Shown: positions 7,919-15,865, numbered from the stretch's first letter. The stretch is 32,932 nucleotides of DNA from Candidatus Poseidoniales archaeon (GCA_003602475.1 QQSC01000039.1:1-32932); one strand, 5' to 3'. Numbers and translations: made by a program. The notes: generated by a model not told the origin, from the sequence alone.

Positions 7919-9286
7919 ATGGCCAAGACGAGCGACATGGTCAAAGACATCTGGATTAAGGACGTTCAAAACGGCGTTTATGACGGACAAGAAGTGACCC
8001 TGATGGGTTGGATTAAGCGAACCCGAGGTTCAAACAAGATCCGCTTTGTGGTCCTAAGAGATTCAACTGGAACCATCCAATGCGTTGGGAAAAGGGATGT
8101 TTTGGGCGATGAAGTGTTCGAGAACTTGAAGGAATCCCTGATCGAATCCAGCGTTCACATCCACGGCACGGTTCGAGCGGATGAACGTGCTGAAGGCGGC
8201 CATGAATTGGACATCGACGGATTCACCGTCATCGGCCCAGTTGACCCTGAGCGCCCGTTCCCAATCACCGAATCGGCCATGCAAACAGAAGACGAGGAAG
8301 GCAACATTGTTTGGGGTGGTTCTGAATTCCTCCTCGACCAACGTCACCTCTACCTTCGGACCACGCGTTCAACGACCATGCTGAAGCTCAGAAGTTCTGC
8401 TTTTGGAGCCATCCACTCCTACTTCAGGAACCATGATTTTATTGAATATCAGGCGCCCAATTTCGTCGCAGGTGCCGTCGAAGGGGGTTCAACCTTGTTT
8501 GAAGTGCCGTACTTTGGACGACAGGCGTACTTGACACAATCATGGCAACTTTACGCAGAGGCTGCCATGCCCGCCCTTGAACGACTCTACACCATCGCAC
8601 CATCGTTCAGGGCAGAAAAATCCCGGACACGCCGCCACCTCACGGAATTCTGGCATGCTGAAATGGAAATGGCCTGGTCCAGTAACGACGACATCATGAA
8701 ACACGGGGAGGGTGTTGTCCGCAGCATTGCCAAAACCCTTCTGGACGAACGTGAAGAAGAACTTACATTGCTCGAGAGAGATCTTGATACCATCGCACGG
8801 TACGCCGATTCCCCCTACCCGAGAATCAGGTACGACGAAGCCGTTGAAACACTGCAAGGGATGGGCGTTGACGTTGAGTGGGGCCAAGATCTTGACTATT
8901 CCAAAGAGAAGGTGTTGACACAAGATTTCGATGTGCCGCATTTCCTCACACATTACCCGAAAATCGCAAAACCATTCTACCACAGAATGGACCCTGATGA
9001 TGAAAAGTACGTGCTTTGCCACGACCTCCTCGCACCGGAAGGCTACGGTGAAATCATCGGTGGAGGCGAGCGCACGTGGTCGGAGAAAGAGATTCTAAAA
9101 CGAATTGAAGAGGAAGGCACGCCGAAGGAGCCGTATCAATTCTACATCGACGTACGCTCGTATGGTGGTGTACCGCACGGAGGGTTTGGCCTCGGTGTGG
9201 ACCGGGTGGTGAGTTGGCTTGCTGGTGCAACCCACATCCGCGAAGTGATTCCATTCCCGAGAACCTCACGACGAGTCACGCCTTGA
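7919..9286 (+). CDS. asnS: Asparaginyl-tRNA synthetase
   Basis: This 455-residue class IIb synthetase charges tRNA-Asn. The N-terminal OB-fold anticodon-binding domain covers residues about 10-110. The catalytic domain carries the EGGSTLFEV region and TQSWQLYAEAA. Motif 2 is FRAEKSRTRRHLTEFWHAE, and motif 3 is GGFGLGVDRVVSWLAG, followed by the RxxIPFPR ending. HLTEFWHAE and the TQSWQLY segment favour Asn over Asp; AspRS usually has HLNE and a different QLY context. The ATG at 7919 has no strong ribosome-binding site. The stop abuts the stop of the convergent zinc-ribbon microprotein gene in the palindrome TGATCA. Confidence 0.93.
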   Translation: MAKTSDMVKDIWIKDVQNGVYDGQEVTLMGWIKRTRGSNKIRFVVLRDSTGTIQCVGKRDVLGDEVFENLKESLIESSVHIHGTVRADERAEGGHELDIDGFTVIGPVDPERPFPITESAMQTEDEEGNIVWGGSEFLLDQRHLYLRTTRSTTMLKLRSSAFGAIHSYFRNHDFIEYQAPNFVAGAVEGGSTLFEVPYFGRQAYLTQSWQLYAEAAMPALERLYTIAPSFRAEKSRTRRHLTEFWHAEMEMAWSSNDDIMKHGEGVVRSIAKTLLDEREEELTLLERDLDTIARYADSPYPRIRYDEAVETLQGMGVDVEWGQDLDYSKEKVLTQDFDVPHFLTHYPKIAKPFYHRMDPDDEKYVLCHDLLAPEGYGEIIGGGERTWSEKEILKRIEEEGTPKEPYQFYIDVRSYGGVPHGGFGLGVDRVVSWLAGATHIREVIPFPRTSRRVTP

Positions 9287-9388
9287 TCACAAGAGCGGTT
9301 CGCCGCACGAGGGGCATGGCATACCGGGAACGAACACCCCGAGCAAAAACCCGCAATGGGGACAAATGGACATGATGTCGTCAAACAT
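9287..9388 (-). CDS. Zinc-ribbon microprotein (33 aa)
   Basis: This tiny frame encodes a single zinc ribbon: CPHC and CPSC pairs separated by 12 residues, ending CGEPLL. GGAG sits nine bases before the ATG at 9388. An ATG at 9406 would add six residues and lies eight bases after the HAD phosphatase stop. The tight spacing to that gene and the shared TGATCA stop with asnS suggest a real, co-transcribed gene rather than chance. The function is unknown; isolated ribbons of this type usually bind nucleic acid or act as small accessory subunits. Confidence 0.55.
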   Translation of the reverse strand: MFDDIMSICPHCGFLLGVFVPGMPCPSCGEPLL

Positions 9389-9413
9389 GCTTAACCACTC
9401 CAGCATGAACCGA

Positions 9414-10184
9414 TTAAGGCTTTGGCCACCCAAAGCGTTCGCACAACAATTCCAACACCACGCCAAGGTCTTTCTCATGGACGACGTGATGTGCATATGG
9501 AAGTGGTTTTTCGTCCCAGGGGTTGAACAGAACAGCGCACCCTGAATTTTTGAACATGCCAATGTCTCCCGCTGAATCGCCGATGGATGCCGTGTGTTCA
9601 GGCAAGACTCCCAAACGGCGTTGAAGCATCTGAACGATGGCGCCCTTGCCGTTCATTTCCACTTGATAACGCCCGAAGTGTTGAATTTCATTCAACCCGT
9701 TGTCCTTTTTTCGACCCATCAACCATCCGTTGGTGAAGACGTGGAGGAGGGTGTCGTTACCATCGCATCGTTCCTCTGAGGTTTGTCTGTTGATGCCGCC
9801 CCATCGCTTGACCCATGGTTTTTCTGAGGGAAATGAGGCTGCGATGTCCCGAGCAGTCTTTTGCAACCCTCCGCTTACGATGGCAACATGAATGCCGAGA
9901 TTCAGAAGGTGCTGAATGGTGGAATGCCATCCTTTCATCATCGGCATGCCCTCCATGAGGCCGCGAAGCTCCTGATCGTGTACTGGAGCAGATGGGGAGG
10001 TTTGTATCAAGGCGAGATCCAGTTTAATCCAATCCCATTCGTTGAGCAGTCCCTGATTGTAGAGAGCAAACGATTCATCGTTGGAGATGCCGAGTTGGTC
10101 GTACACAAATTGCCAGGTGGACAGGTGGTCAACCAACACCCTGTCCATGTCAAAGCAAACCAAGTGATTGTTCATGTCGTGCAA
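9414..10184 (-). CDS. HAD-superfamily phosphatase, phosphoserine-phosphatase-like
   Basis: The 256-residue protein has the four HAD motifs: FDMDRVLVD (nucleophile Asp11 and acid Asp13 in the numbering from the TTG start), SGG in VAIVSGGLQK, the Lys in MNGKGAIV, and IGDSAGDIGMF (motif IV). The helical cap between motifs I and II resembles SerB-type enzymes, so a small phosphorylated metabolite is the likely substrate. Motif I has Arg where Gly is usual (DxDG to DxDR). AGGAGC lies nine bases before a TTG at 10184 and is too far (18) from the first ATG at 10175, so TTG is preferred. The upstream glycosyltransferase stops 14 bases before this start. Confidence 0.8.
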   Translation of the reverse strand: MHDMNNHLVCFDMDRVLVDHLSTWQFVYDQLGISNDESFALYNQGLLNEWDWIKLDLALIQTSPSAPVHDQELRGLMEGMPMMKGWHSTIQHLLNLGIHVAIVSGGLQKTARDIAASFPSEKPWVKRWGGINRQTSEERCDGNDTLLHVFTNGWLMGRKKDNGLNEIQHFGRYQVEMNGKGAIVQMLQRRLGVLPEHTASIGDSAGDIGMFKNSGCAVLFNPWDEKPLPYAHHVVHEKDLGVVLELLCERFGWPKP

Positions 10185-10198
10185 ACGAGAACGCTCCT

Positions 10199-11029
10199 CT
10201 AATTGTCTTTGGGCCAGTTGTATTGGTGTTGAATGCGTTCGACCTGTTTCCCCATGATGTACAAAATCAGGGCCACCATCATACCAAACAATCCAGTCAA
10301 TGTCATGGCCACCGTGACCAATGTGACGCCAACAGAGGTTGAATTGACCTCTTGGAGCAACGTACCCAAGTCACCAGAAAGCCGATAGCCCAACACGAAC
10401 AAGACCAGTCCGGGAATTCCAAAGAGCAGAAGAGGGTGTTTGCTTTCCAACATCCAATAGAACAGTTGAGCGAATCTTGAAGCGGTTGCCAACGATTCTC
10501 TCTGTGGCAGTTGAATGGGTGCTTCTACGCCTACAAAACGAACCCGAAGAGCTGTTGGCACGTCTGCGACGAGAGCAGATGCCGGCATGGTGGCCAGCGA
10601 TTCGCACCCCTTCAGGCTCATGGCAACATGGCGAAGTCCAAGCGTTCCAAGGACAAGATCATCAAGCTCAACCCCTTCCTCGGAGCGCTCATGGTACGCG
10701 ATGTGCAAGTCCCATCGTTCACGAGAGCGATTAACGCTCATGCTCAAATCGGTCAGACGCCAAGAGTCATCGATGTTGATGAGAAGCATGTGTTCCGCAA
10801 TCAGATCTTCCTGAATGAGAAGACGAGCCAAGGCCTGCGGCCCTCGTTGGTCTTGAATTCGTACGACTTGGCAACCGATTTCATTGGCGAGTTGAACGGT
10901 TTCGTCGCTTGAACCTGCGTCCAACAACACAACGTCATCCGCCAACTCACGTGCACGGACGATGAGTGACACGATACGGAGTTCAATGTTGTGTGCTACC
11001 AAAAAAAGCCTTGAGAGGGTTGGTGGCAC
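10199..11029 (-). CDS. GT2-like glycosyltransferase with two C-terminal membrane helices
   Basis: The N-terminal half matches the GT-A nucleotide-sugar fold: LFLVAHNIELRI, then VVLLDAGSSDETVQLANEIG, then a DD pair in LINIDDSWR standing in for the usual DxD. The C-terminal hundred residues contain two helices (LLLFGIPGLVLFVLGY and VTLVTVAMTLTGLFGMMVALILYI) with a Gly-rich turn, as in archaeal dolichol-phosphate-sugar or polysaccharide glycosyltransferases. The start is uncertain. GTG 11029 (276 aa) begins just before the first strand. ATG 11131 (310 aa) is in frame but overlaps the start codon of the divergent GT2 gene within GCATGC. The product likely acts at the inner membrane face in surface glycan or N-glycan assembly. 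Confidence 0.7.
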   Translation of the reverse strand: MPPTLSRLFLVAHNIELRIVSLIVRARELADDVVLLDAGSSDETVQLANEIGCQVVRIQDQRGPQALARLLIQEDLIAEHMLLINIDDSWRLTDLSMSVNRSRERWDLHIAYHERSEEGVELDDLVLGTLGLRHVAMSLKGCESLATMPASALVADVPTALRVRFVGVEAPIQLPQRESLATASRFAQLFYWMLESKHPLLLFGIPGLVLFVLGYRLSGDLGTLLQEVNSTSVGVTLVTVAMTLTGLFGMMVALILYIMGKQVERIQHQYNWPKDN

Positions 11030-11129
11030 AACCTGTGGCCGATGGATGAACCTATGAATCCTCTTCTCATTGGACCGTCTTGTGCTTTGATTGAGATAGG
11101 TTGATGTTGGGGCCACAAGAGGTCGCAGC

Positions 11130-12038
11130 ATGCACGCAGGCCACAACATTGGCGTCGTGATACCTGCGCGAAATGAAGCTGAATTCATCAACCGCGTGTT
11201 GACAACCCTGCCAAGTTGGATTGACCTGGCTGTTGTGGTCGACGACGGTTCAACCGACGGCACGGCCGAGGTTGCTCGGCAAGTCATCGGACAGCCGGCC
11301 ATCGACATCATCAGGTTGGAGGGCGAGGGTGTGGGCTCAGCCATTAATGCAGGGCATCAGCACCTTCTCAGCCGGTGGAGTGAACCTTTCGTGAGCGTCG
11401 TCATGGCGGGTGATGGACAAATGGACCCCAATGATTTGGAAGCGGTTGTAGACCCCGTTGCACGAAATGTGGCAGACCATTCGAAAGGCGAACGAATGTC
11501 GGATGGTTGCATCGGCATGCCGGTTGTGCGTCGGGTGGCGAGTCACATGTTGGGTTTCTTCACAACCTTGGCATGTGGCCAACGAATTCTTGATCCTCAG
11601 TGCGGCTACACCGCAACACACAGCAGAGTGCTCAAGGGGATGAACTGGAAGAAGGCATGGAAGGGCTACGGCTATCCCAATCACTGGTTAATTTCCATGG
11701 CCAAAGCCGGCTATAGAATCGGCCATGTGCCAGTGAAATCTGTTTATGGTGATGAAACATCGGGGATCGTAAAATCCGCCTTTTTTTTGAAGGTTGGCGG
11801 GATGCTCATTTTGGAACACCATCGAAGAAACCTGTCGTGGTTGAACCCCCGTCGCGGCACGTGGAGCACCTATGCTGCCCTTGCAGCATACACCGTTGGG
11901 TGGTGGGCATTGTGGCCCGTTAGGACTGGCTCGGTGGCGATGGTGCCGTTGGCAATGTTGGCGTGGGGGATGGCACATCTCTTTGACCGACAATCGGTAC
12001 GCACACACACAAGGAGGCGGACGCATGAGAAGATTTGA
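11130..12038 (+). CDS. GT2-family glycosyltransferase (polyprenyl-phosphate sugar transferase type)
   Basis: This 302-residue protein has a canonical GT2 catalytic domain: VVIPARNEAEFI at the N-terminus, VVVDDGSTDGTAEVAR, AINAGHQH, and the metal-binding motif MAGDGQMDP. It then has the RRVASHMLG, DPQCGYTA and GYPNHWLI segments seen in DPM1/GtrB-like enzymes. A short hydrophobic stretch near residues 250-285 may associate with the membrane, followed by a basic tail. GAGGTC seven bases before the ATG supports the start. It probably moves a sugar from a nucleotide donor onto a lipid carrier. It is divergent from another GT2-like gene, so the pair probably serves the same surface-glycan pathway. 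The 3' end overlaps the parvulin gene by 14 bases. Confidence 0.85.
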   Translation: MHAGHNIGVVIPARNEAEFINRVLTTLPSWIDLAVVVDDGSTDGTAEVARQVIGQPAIDIIRLEGEGVGSAINAGHQHLLSRWSEPFVSVVMAGDGQMDPNDLEAVVDPVARNVADHSKGERMSDGCIGMPVVRRVASHMLGFFTTLACGQRILDPQCGYTATHSRVLKGMNWKKAWKGYGYPNHWLISMAKAGYRIGHVPVKSVYGDETSGIVKSAFFLKVGGMLILEHHRRNLSWLNPRRGTWSTYAALAAYTVGWWALWPVRTGSVAMVPLAMLAWGMAHLFDRQSVRTHTRRRTHEKI

Positions 12039-12354
12039 TCGAAGAAGGAAACCGAGAATGGCTCATGCTCGTCATATCCTTGTCAAAACAAGACCCGAAG
12101 CCAAATCCATTCTTGAGGAAATCCAGGCCGCAAAGCGCCCCTTTCGAACGTTCAAGCGGATGGCAAAAAAACACTCAACCTGCAATTCAGCCCGCAAAGG
12201 CGGGGATCTTGGAGAATTCAAAGAAGGCCAGATGGTGCAGCTGTTTGAAGACGCTGTTTGGCGATCCGAACCTGAAGGTGTTCCAAAAGAGTATGTCAAA
12301 ACCCAATTCGGTTACCACATCATTTGGGTGCACAGCACGACGACACCTGAGTGA
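12025..12354 (+). CDS. Parvulin-type peptidyl-prolyl cis/trans isomerase
   Basis: This single-domain parvulin (109 aa) catalyses cis/trans isomerisation of X-Pro bonds and assists folding in the cytosol. Landmarks are HARHILVKT, the KHSTCNSARKGGDLGEF block with the active-site Cys/Ser neighbourhood and Gly-Gly-Asp-Leu-Gly, MVQLFEDAVW, and TQFGYHIIWVH closing the fold. AAGGAGG lies eight bases before the ATG at 12025, inside the end of the glycosyltransferase gene. That adds a basic leader (MRRFDRRRKPR) before the second Met (12058), where most relatives begin. Small free-standing parvulins are known in Thaumarchaeota and MGII. The stop is directly followed by the 3' CCA of tRNA-Pro on the other strand. 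Confidence 0.9.
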   Translation: MRRFDRRRKPRMAHARHILVKTRPEAKSILEEIQAAKRPFRTFKRMAKKHSTCNSARKGGDLGEFKEGQMVQLFEDAVWRSEPEGVPKEYVKTQFGYHIIWVHSTTTPE

Positions 12355-12432
12355 TGGTGGGCGTACCAAGATTTGAACTTGGGTCCAAGCGTCCCAAACG
12401 CCCGAGTATAGGCCAAACTAACCCATACGCCC
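12355..12432 (-). tRNA. tRNA-Pro (anticodon TGG), CCA encoded
   Basis: The acceptor stem GGGCGTA/TACGCCC is perfect. The D arm GGTT-AGTTTGGCCTA-TACT keeps A14, GG18-19 and A21. The anticodon stem GGGCG/CGCTT carries loop TTTGGGA (anticodon TGG), and the T stem CCAAG/CTTGG carries loop TTCAAAT. The discriminator A is followed by an encoded CCA (12355-12357), unlike tRNA-Lys in this window. The body is 75 bases with no intron. The D stem has one weak closing pair. An AT-rich TTCAAATG about 26 bases upstream may be its TATA box. Confidence 0.93.
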
Positions 12433-12464
12433 TTACCTCGCCCACGGCGTACAGCATTTGAAGT

Positions 12465-12896
12465 TCACTCAATGAACTGCCAGCGGTCATGCCCCAAACG
12501 AAGGACCAATCCTTCGTGTTCAACGAGGGCCATGAACTCGGTTGGCGGAGTTTGAACATTCAATGAACGAAGCACTCGCTGCACTTCTTCAGCTGAAATG
12601 GTCTCTCCTTGGGCAGCCTTTCGAAGGGCCATCATCGTGGCCGAGGCAGAGGTGTCTCGATTGGCATCCTCATGTCCCACACCAATGCGAAACGCCAATT
12701 CATCGCGCAGTTCCTCGGGCGTGTTCGCCAACGCAACCGCCCGTTGAAGAAGAGCAGCAGATTCCACCTCCGAAACCACTTCGGTCTCACGTGGTAGGGG
12801 TTGGCCGCACAACGTACACGAACGAGGAATGGAACGTTGACCTGTGCATCGTAAACACGATGGGCATCGAACGACGAGCCAGCGCTGTTCCTTCAT
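12465..12896 (-). CDS. Zinc-ribbon protein of unknown function
   Basis: The 143-residue product starts at ATG 12896; frame upstream of that lies in the neighbouring gene. It opens with a zinc ribbon (CPSC at about residues 11-14 and CTLC at about 27-30), continues with an Arg/Glu-rich helical segment, and ends in a compact helical/strand region that may be a winged-helix-like fold (EEVQRVLRSLNV...TEFMALVEHEGLV). The ribbon-plus-helix layout resembles haloarchaeal DUF5817-type proteins, but that is only a visual similarity. It lies ten bases after the arginine-decarboxylase-like gene in the same direction, so co-transcription is likely. Confidence 0.7.
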   Translation of the reverse strand: MKEQRWLVVRCPSCLRCTGQRSIPRSCTLCGQPLPRETEVVSEVESAALLQRAVALANTPEELRDELAFRIGVGHEDANRDTSASATMMALRKAAQGETISAEEVQRVLRSLNVQTPPTEFMALVEHEGLVLRLGHDRWQFIE

Positions 12897-12906
12897 GCCA
12901 GCACCA

Positions 12907-13551
12907 TCATAGGGTGAAGTCGGTGTTTTGATTGGAGGATTGCCCAGGCCGACGTGCTGGTGCTGCTGGAGCTTTTGTGTCCACACGCTTCGGAGGTTCA
13001 GTAGCGGTTCGAGTCAATCCGCCACGAATTGGCCCGGTACGTGTTCGAGCACCCATCGCTAACGATTCGGGCAAAATCAAGGCTGCTACGGCCACCCCGT
13101 GATGGTCCTGACCTGCGGTGACCTCGTCGACGGCCATGTCGAAATGAATGACTTCCAAATCTCGACTGGCCAACCTTCGTTGCAAGTTTCTGCGTAGAAG
13201 GATGGTGGTCTCTTCATAGTCCAAATCCGTGGCGATTGTTGCGACGATGGCACACTCGTCCCCTTCAGGAGTCACACAAGATGCCCATGCCACGCCTGCA
13301 GAAGCAGAAGAACCGCTCCAAGCATAAGCCGTAGCCAAGTGGCACTCAACGAGAGAACCCATGGGCAACGGTCGGGGGGCAGCAACGCCGAATCCCAGCG
13401 GTAGCATGGCGCCTTGAGCTTGGATCAATCGCACATCGCCAAGTCCCAACTCAACGAGGCCCTGATCGAAGGCGTCTTCCGCATTCTCACCCCAAGGTGC
13501 AACGGAAGTCATCAACCATCCGGGGCAAGCAGGTCCAGAACCTTGGTTCAT
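12907..13551 (-). CDS. Pyruvoyl-dependent arginine decarboxylase-like protein lacking the processing serines
   Basis: Residues about 20-165 follow the PvlArgDC fold: an AFDQGLVELGLGDVRLI segment (family: AFD.ALL.AGIG.VNLI), then PLPMGSLVE (family: LPMGALVP), an Ala/Ser-rich strand, a helix, and a final GVAVAALIL strand. Known enzymes self-cleave between two serines in (V/I)xxSSxxPP to form the pyruvoyl cofactor. Here the equivalent stretch reads QAQGAMLP, so Ser-Ser is replaced by Gln-Gly. It is therefore probably not a pyruvoyl enzyme: either a pseudoenzyme or a protein with a changed function. A basic, Pro/Thr-rich 45-residue tail is added at the C-terminus. ATG 13551 (214 aa) is preceded by GTGAG. 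The gene sits just upstream of a zinc-ribbon gene. Confidence 0.7.
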   Translation of the reverse strand: MNQGSGPACPGWLMTSVAPWGENAEDAFDQGLVELGLGDVRLIQAQGAMLPLGFGVAAPRPLPMGSLVECHLATAYAWSGSSASAGVAWASCVTPEGDECAIVATIATDLDYEETTILLRRNLQRRLASRDLEVIHFDMAVDEVTAGQDHHGVAVAALILPESLAMGARTRTGPIRGGLTRTATEPPKRVDTKAPAAPARRPGQSSNQNTDFTL

Positions 13552-13601
13552 GGTGCGCACTCACGCATGAGGTTCATGAACACCGTGGTGCACCATCATG
13601 C

Positions 13602-13886
13602 ATGACCATAGGGCCGAGACGACTCTTTGCGCTGGCCTTTTCCGCCATGGGCGTCGCTGTTGCTGTGCGTTCAATACAACAAAGTGAATGGATGCTCACA
13701 TTGGCCGCATCGTCGTTGACGATGGGCTTTGTGTTCTTGTTATGGATGAGCTCATCCTCACCAGTGACCTCAAAGGCGCGCCATCCTACGGCAATTGAGC
13801 AGGGACTTGGTCAAGCAGGTAGGGTCGATGCAGTGGCCTCGGATTTGCCCGACCCGCTTGAACACGGATTTGACATGCCCCTCTAG
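13602..13886 (+). CDS. Small membrane protein of unknown function (94 aa)
   Basis: The product has two predicted membrane helices (about residues 8-23 and 31-48) separated by a short loop, then a hydrophilic C-terminal half ending DPLEHGFDMPL. I recognise no family. It is divergent from the arginine-decarboxylase-like gene across 50 bases. Its stop shares CTAG with the stop of the convergent fttA gene, which argues that the frame is maintained. Start: ATG 13602 with no obvious ribosome-binding site, possibly leaderless. Confidence 0.55.
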   Translation: MTIGPRRLFALAFSAMGVAVAVRSIQQSEWMLTLAASSLTMGFVFLLWMSSSSPVTSKARHPTAIEQGLGQAGRVDAVASDLPDPLEHGFDMPL

Positions 13887-15787
13887 AGGAGTCGGACCGT
13901 TTCGAGGTTCTTTGGGGCGTAGGTTCTGCACTTGTAACGTTCTCGCAGGGTGTGGCCAAGTTCGTTGCACTTCTGATAGTCGCCATGGTGACAGATGATG
14001 TTGCGGGGAGGTGGGCTGAGTTGGTCAACGAATTCAAGGAGTTGTCGCCGGTCGGAATGCCCAGAGAACCCGTCAATGGTAACCATTTCACAGCCAATTT
14101 TGACGATCTCTGTCTTCCCGTTGATGAGCATGGGGACTTCACCAAATCCTTTTTGCAATCGACGCCCAAGCGTTCCTTCTGCTTGGTACCCGACGAAACA
14201 CAAGGAATTGCGTTCTTCATGAGCCCAATTCTTGAAGTATTCCATCACCGGACCGCCGTTGAGCATTCCCGAGGTCGCCAACACGATGCAAGGTGAACTG
14301 TCCATGACAATGCTCTCTCGCAACTCTCGCCCTTTCACGGGTCGGAACCATTCACTGGTGAACGGGTTTTCTCCGTCGTCCTTCAACAAGGAACGGCTAA
14401 GGGATTTGGTGAGGTACTTGGGGTGGGATGCATGGATGGCCGTGGCCTCCTGAATCATCCCGTCCAGCCACACCGGAACAGGCTTAACGGCGCCCGAACG
14501 GAAGAGTTCGTCAATGGCGATCATCACTTCTTGACTGCGTCCAACAGCAAACACGGGGCAAATCATTTTTCCACCTCGCAAAAGGGTACGCTGGACGATG
14601 TCCTGAAGTTCTTGATTGGCTTCTTGCCGTGAAGGCTGATAATCGCCCGAGGCACCGTAGGTGGATTCAATCACGAGGGTTTCCACGCGGGGGAATCGGG
14701 TGTTTGCTGCATCAAAGAGCCATGACTTCTCGTACTTTTGGTCACCACTGAACACGATGTTGTGCTTTCCGTCTGCGATGTTGAGGTGGACAGCCGATGA
14801 ACCAAGAATGTGGCCTGCGTTGGAGAAGGTCAGTTTGACATCCGGGGCGATGTCCGTGGTTTCTCCCCAATCCACGTCCACCACGTGCTTCATGCACATG
14901 CGGATGTCTTCCATGTCATAGGGCGAACGCTTTCCTTCAGCTCCACTTACTTTGATGTAATCGGTCTGCAGCAAGAGCATCAAATCCCGTGTGGGTGGAG
15001 TGCAGTAAACCGGACCTCGGTAACCGTACTTGAACAGGACTGGAAGCATTCCCGCATGGTCAAGGTGAGAGTGTGTCAACACAACGGCGTCAATTTTTTC
15101 CAAAGGCAGAGCCTCAGGGGCAGTGAAATACGGCATGGGGTCGGTATCGGAGGCGATGTTGACCCCGACGTCAATCATGATTCTCGACTCGTTGGTGGTC
15201 ACGAAATGACAGGCTCGGCCGACTTCACGGTACGAACCGAGAGCCGTAACACGGGCCCAGGTTGAGCCGGGTCGGGTTGGCCTGTGAATGTTCAATCCGA
15301 AATCCTTGAGCAACTTGCGCCGTTCGTCGGCGTTGTGTTGGCGGTAGGTGCGTATGTCATGAACCGTTCTTGACGCCAAGGGGGGCGTACGCTCAACGTT
15401 AACGCTCCAGCCCGTTGCATCTCGGATGGATTTGAGGTGCTCACCTCGGCGACCAACAGCCGTGCTGGGCTGTTTGCACTGGATGGTCACTTCTCCGTAG
15501 CAACCGTCGAAGTACATCTCGGTAATGTCGACATCTTCAGGGAGAAGATTCTCGATGAATTCCTTGGTCTCGTCAATGTCCAACATTTTGTCCTGTGGCG
15601 TTCGCAGGACGATCTTACGCTTGATGCGCTTAGCAATCTTCCCAATAAGTCCATCACTTCCAGTAAAAGCGTTCATTTCTGTGGTGTAGATGGCGATGTT
15701 GCCGCCTTCCAAATCCACCGAGTATTCAACCCCTCTTGGGACCATCTTGGCAATTTCGTCCTTCAGTTCTTTGTACGACATACGCAT
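13883..15787 (-). CDS. fttA: KH-domain beta-CASP ribonuclease, transcription termination factor FttA/aCPSF1
   Basis: This 634-residue protein has the archaeal CPSF1 layout. Tandem N-terminal KH domains come first (residues about 1-140; GxxG-type loop in VGRRGEHLKSIRDATGW). A metallo-beta-lactamase domain follows, with motif II as THSHLDHAG near residue 240 and further zinc ligands in AGHILGSS and SGD. The beta-CASP insert holds VFAVGRSQEV and ATSGML, and the C-terminal motif is CHHGD. Family members are 3'-processing endo/5'-3' exonucleases that act with RNA polymerase and Spt4/5 to terminate transcription at U-rich sites. AGGTG six bases before ATG 15787 sets the start; GTG 15796 lies within that ribosome-binding site. 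It lies downstream of psmB, separated by an oligo-T tract. Confidence 0.95.
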   Translation of the reverse strand: MRMSYKELKDEIAKMVPRGVEYSVDLEGGNIAIYTTEMNAFTGSDGLIGKIAKRIKRKIVLRTPQDKMLDIDETKEFIENLLPEDVDITEMYFDGCYGEVTIQCKQPSTAVGRRGEHLKSIRDATGWSVNVERTPPLASRTVHDIRTYRQHNADERRKLLKDFGLNIHRPTRPGSTWARVTALGSYREVGRACHFVTTNESRIMIDVGVNIASDTDPMPYFTAPEALPLEKIDAVVLTHSHLDHAGMLPVLFKYGYRGPVYCTPPTRDLMLLLQTDYIKVSGAEGKRSPYDMEDIRMCMKHVVDVDWGETTDIAPDVKLTFSNAGHILGSSAVHLNIADGKHNIVFSGDQKYEKSWLFDAANTRFPRVETLVIESTYGASGDYQPSRQEANQELQDIVQRTLLRGGKMICPVFAVGRSQEVMIAIDELFRSGAVKPVPVWLDGMIQEATAIHASHPKYLTKSLSRSLLKDDGENPFTSEWFRPVKGRELRESIVMDSSPCIVLATSGMLNGGPVMEYFKNWAHEERNSLCFVGYQAEGTLGRRLQKGFGEVPMLINGKTEIVKIGCEMVTIDGFSGHSDRRQLLEFVDQLSPPPRNIICHHGDYQKCNELGHTLRERYKCRTYAPKNLETVRLL

Positions 15788-15855
15788 GATGTTCACCTGT
15801 TTTTCCGCGTGGCATCACAGCTCAATCGCCGAGGCGAAAGCGACGTTGTCGCGGG

Positions 15856-15862
15856 AAAAAAA
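15856..15862 (-). terminator. Oligo-T terminator after psmB
   Basis: Seven T on the - strand start four bases after the psmB stop, with no hairpin, in the 78-base gap before fttA. Readthrough into fttA may still occur. Confidence 0.5.
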
Positions 15863-15865
15863 GGC

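Noticed and set aside
8540-9022. 160-residue - strand ORF inside asnS
   Set aside because: It is fully antisense to a well-conserved synthetase and resembles no protein.
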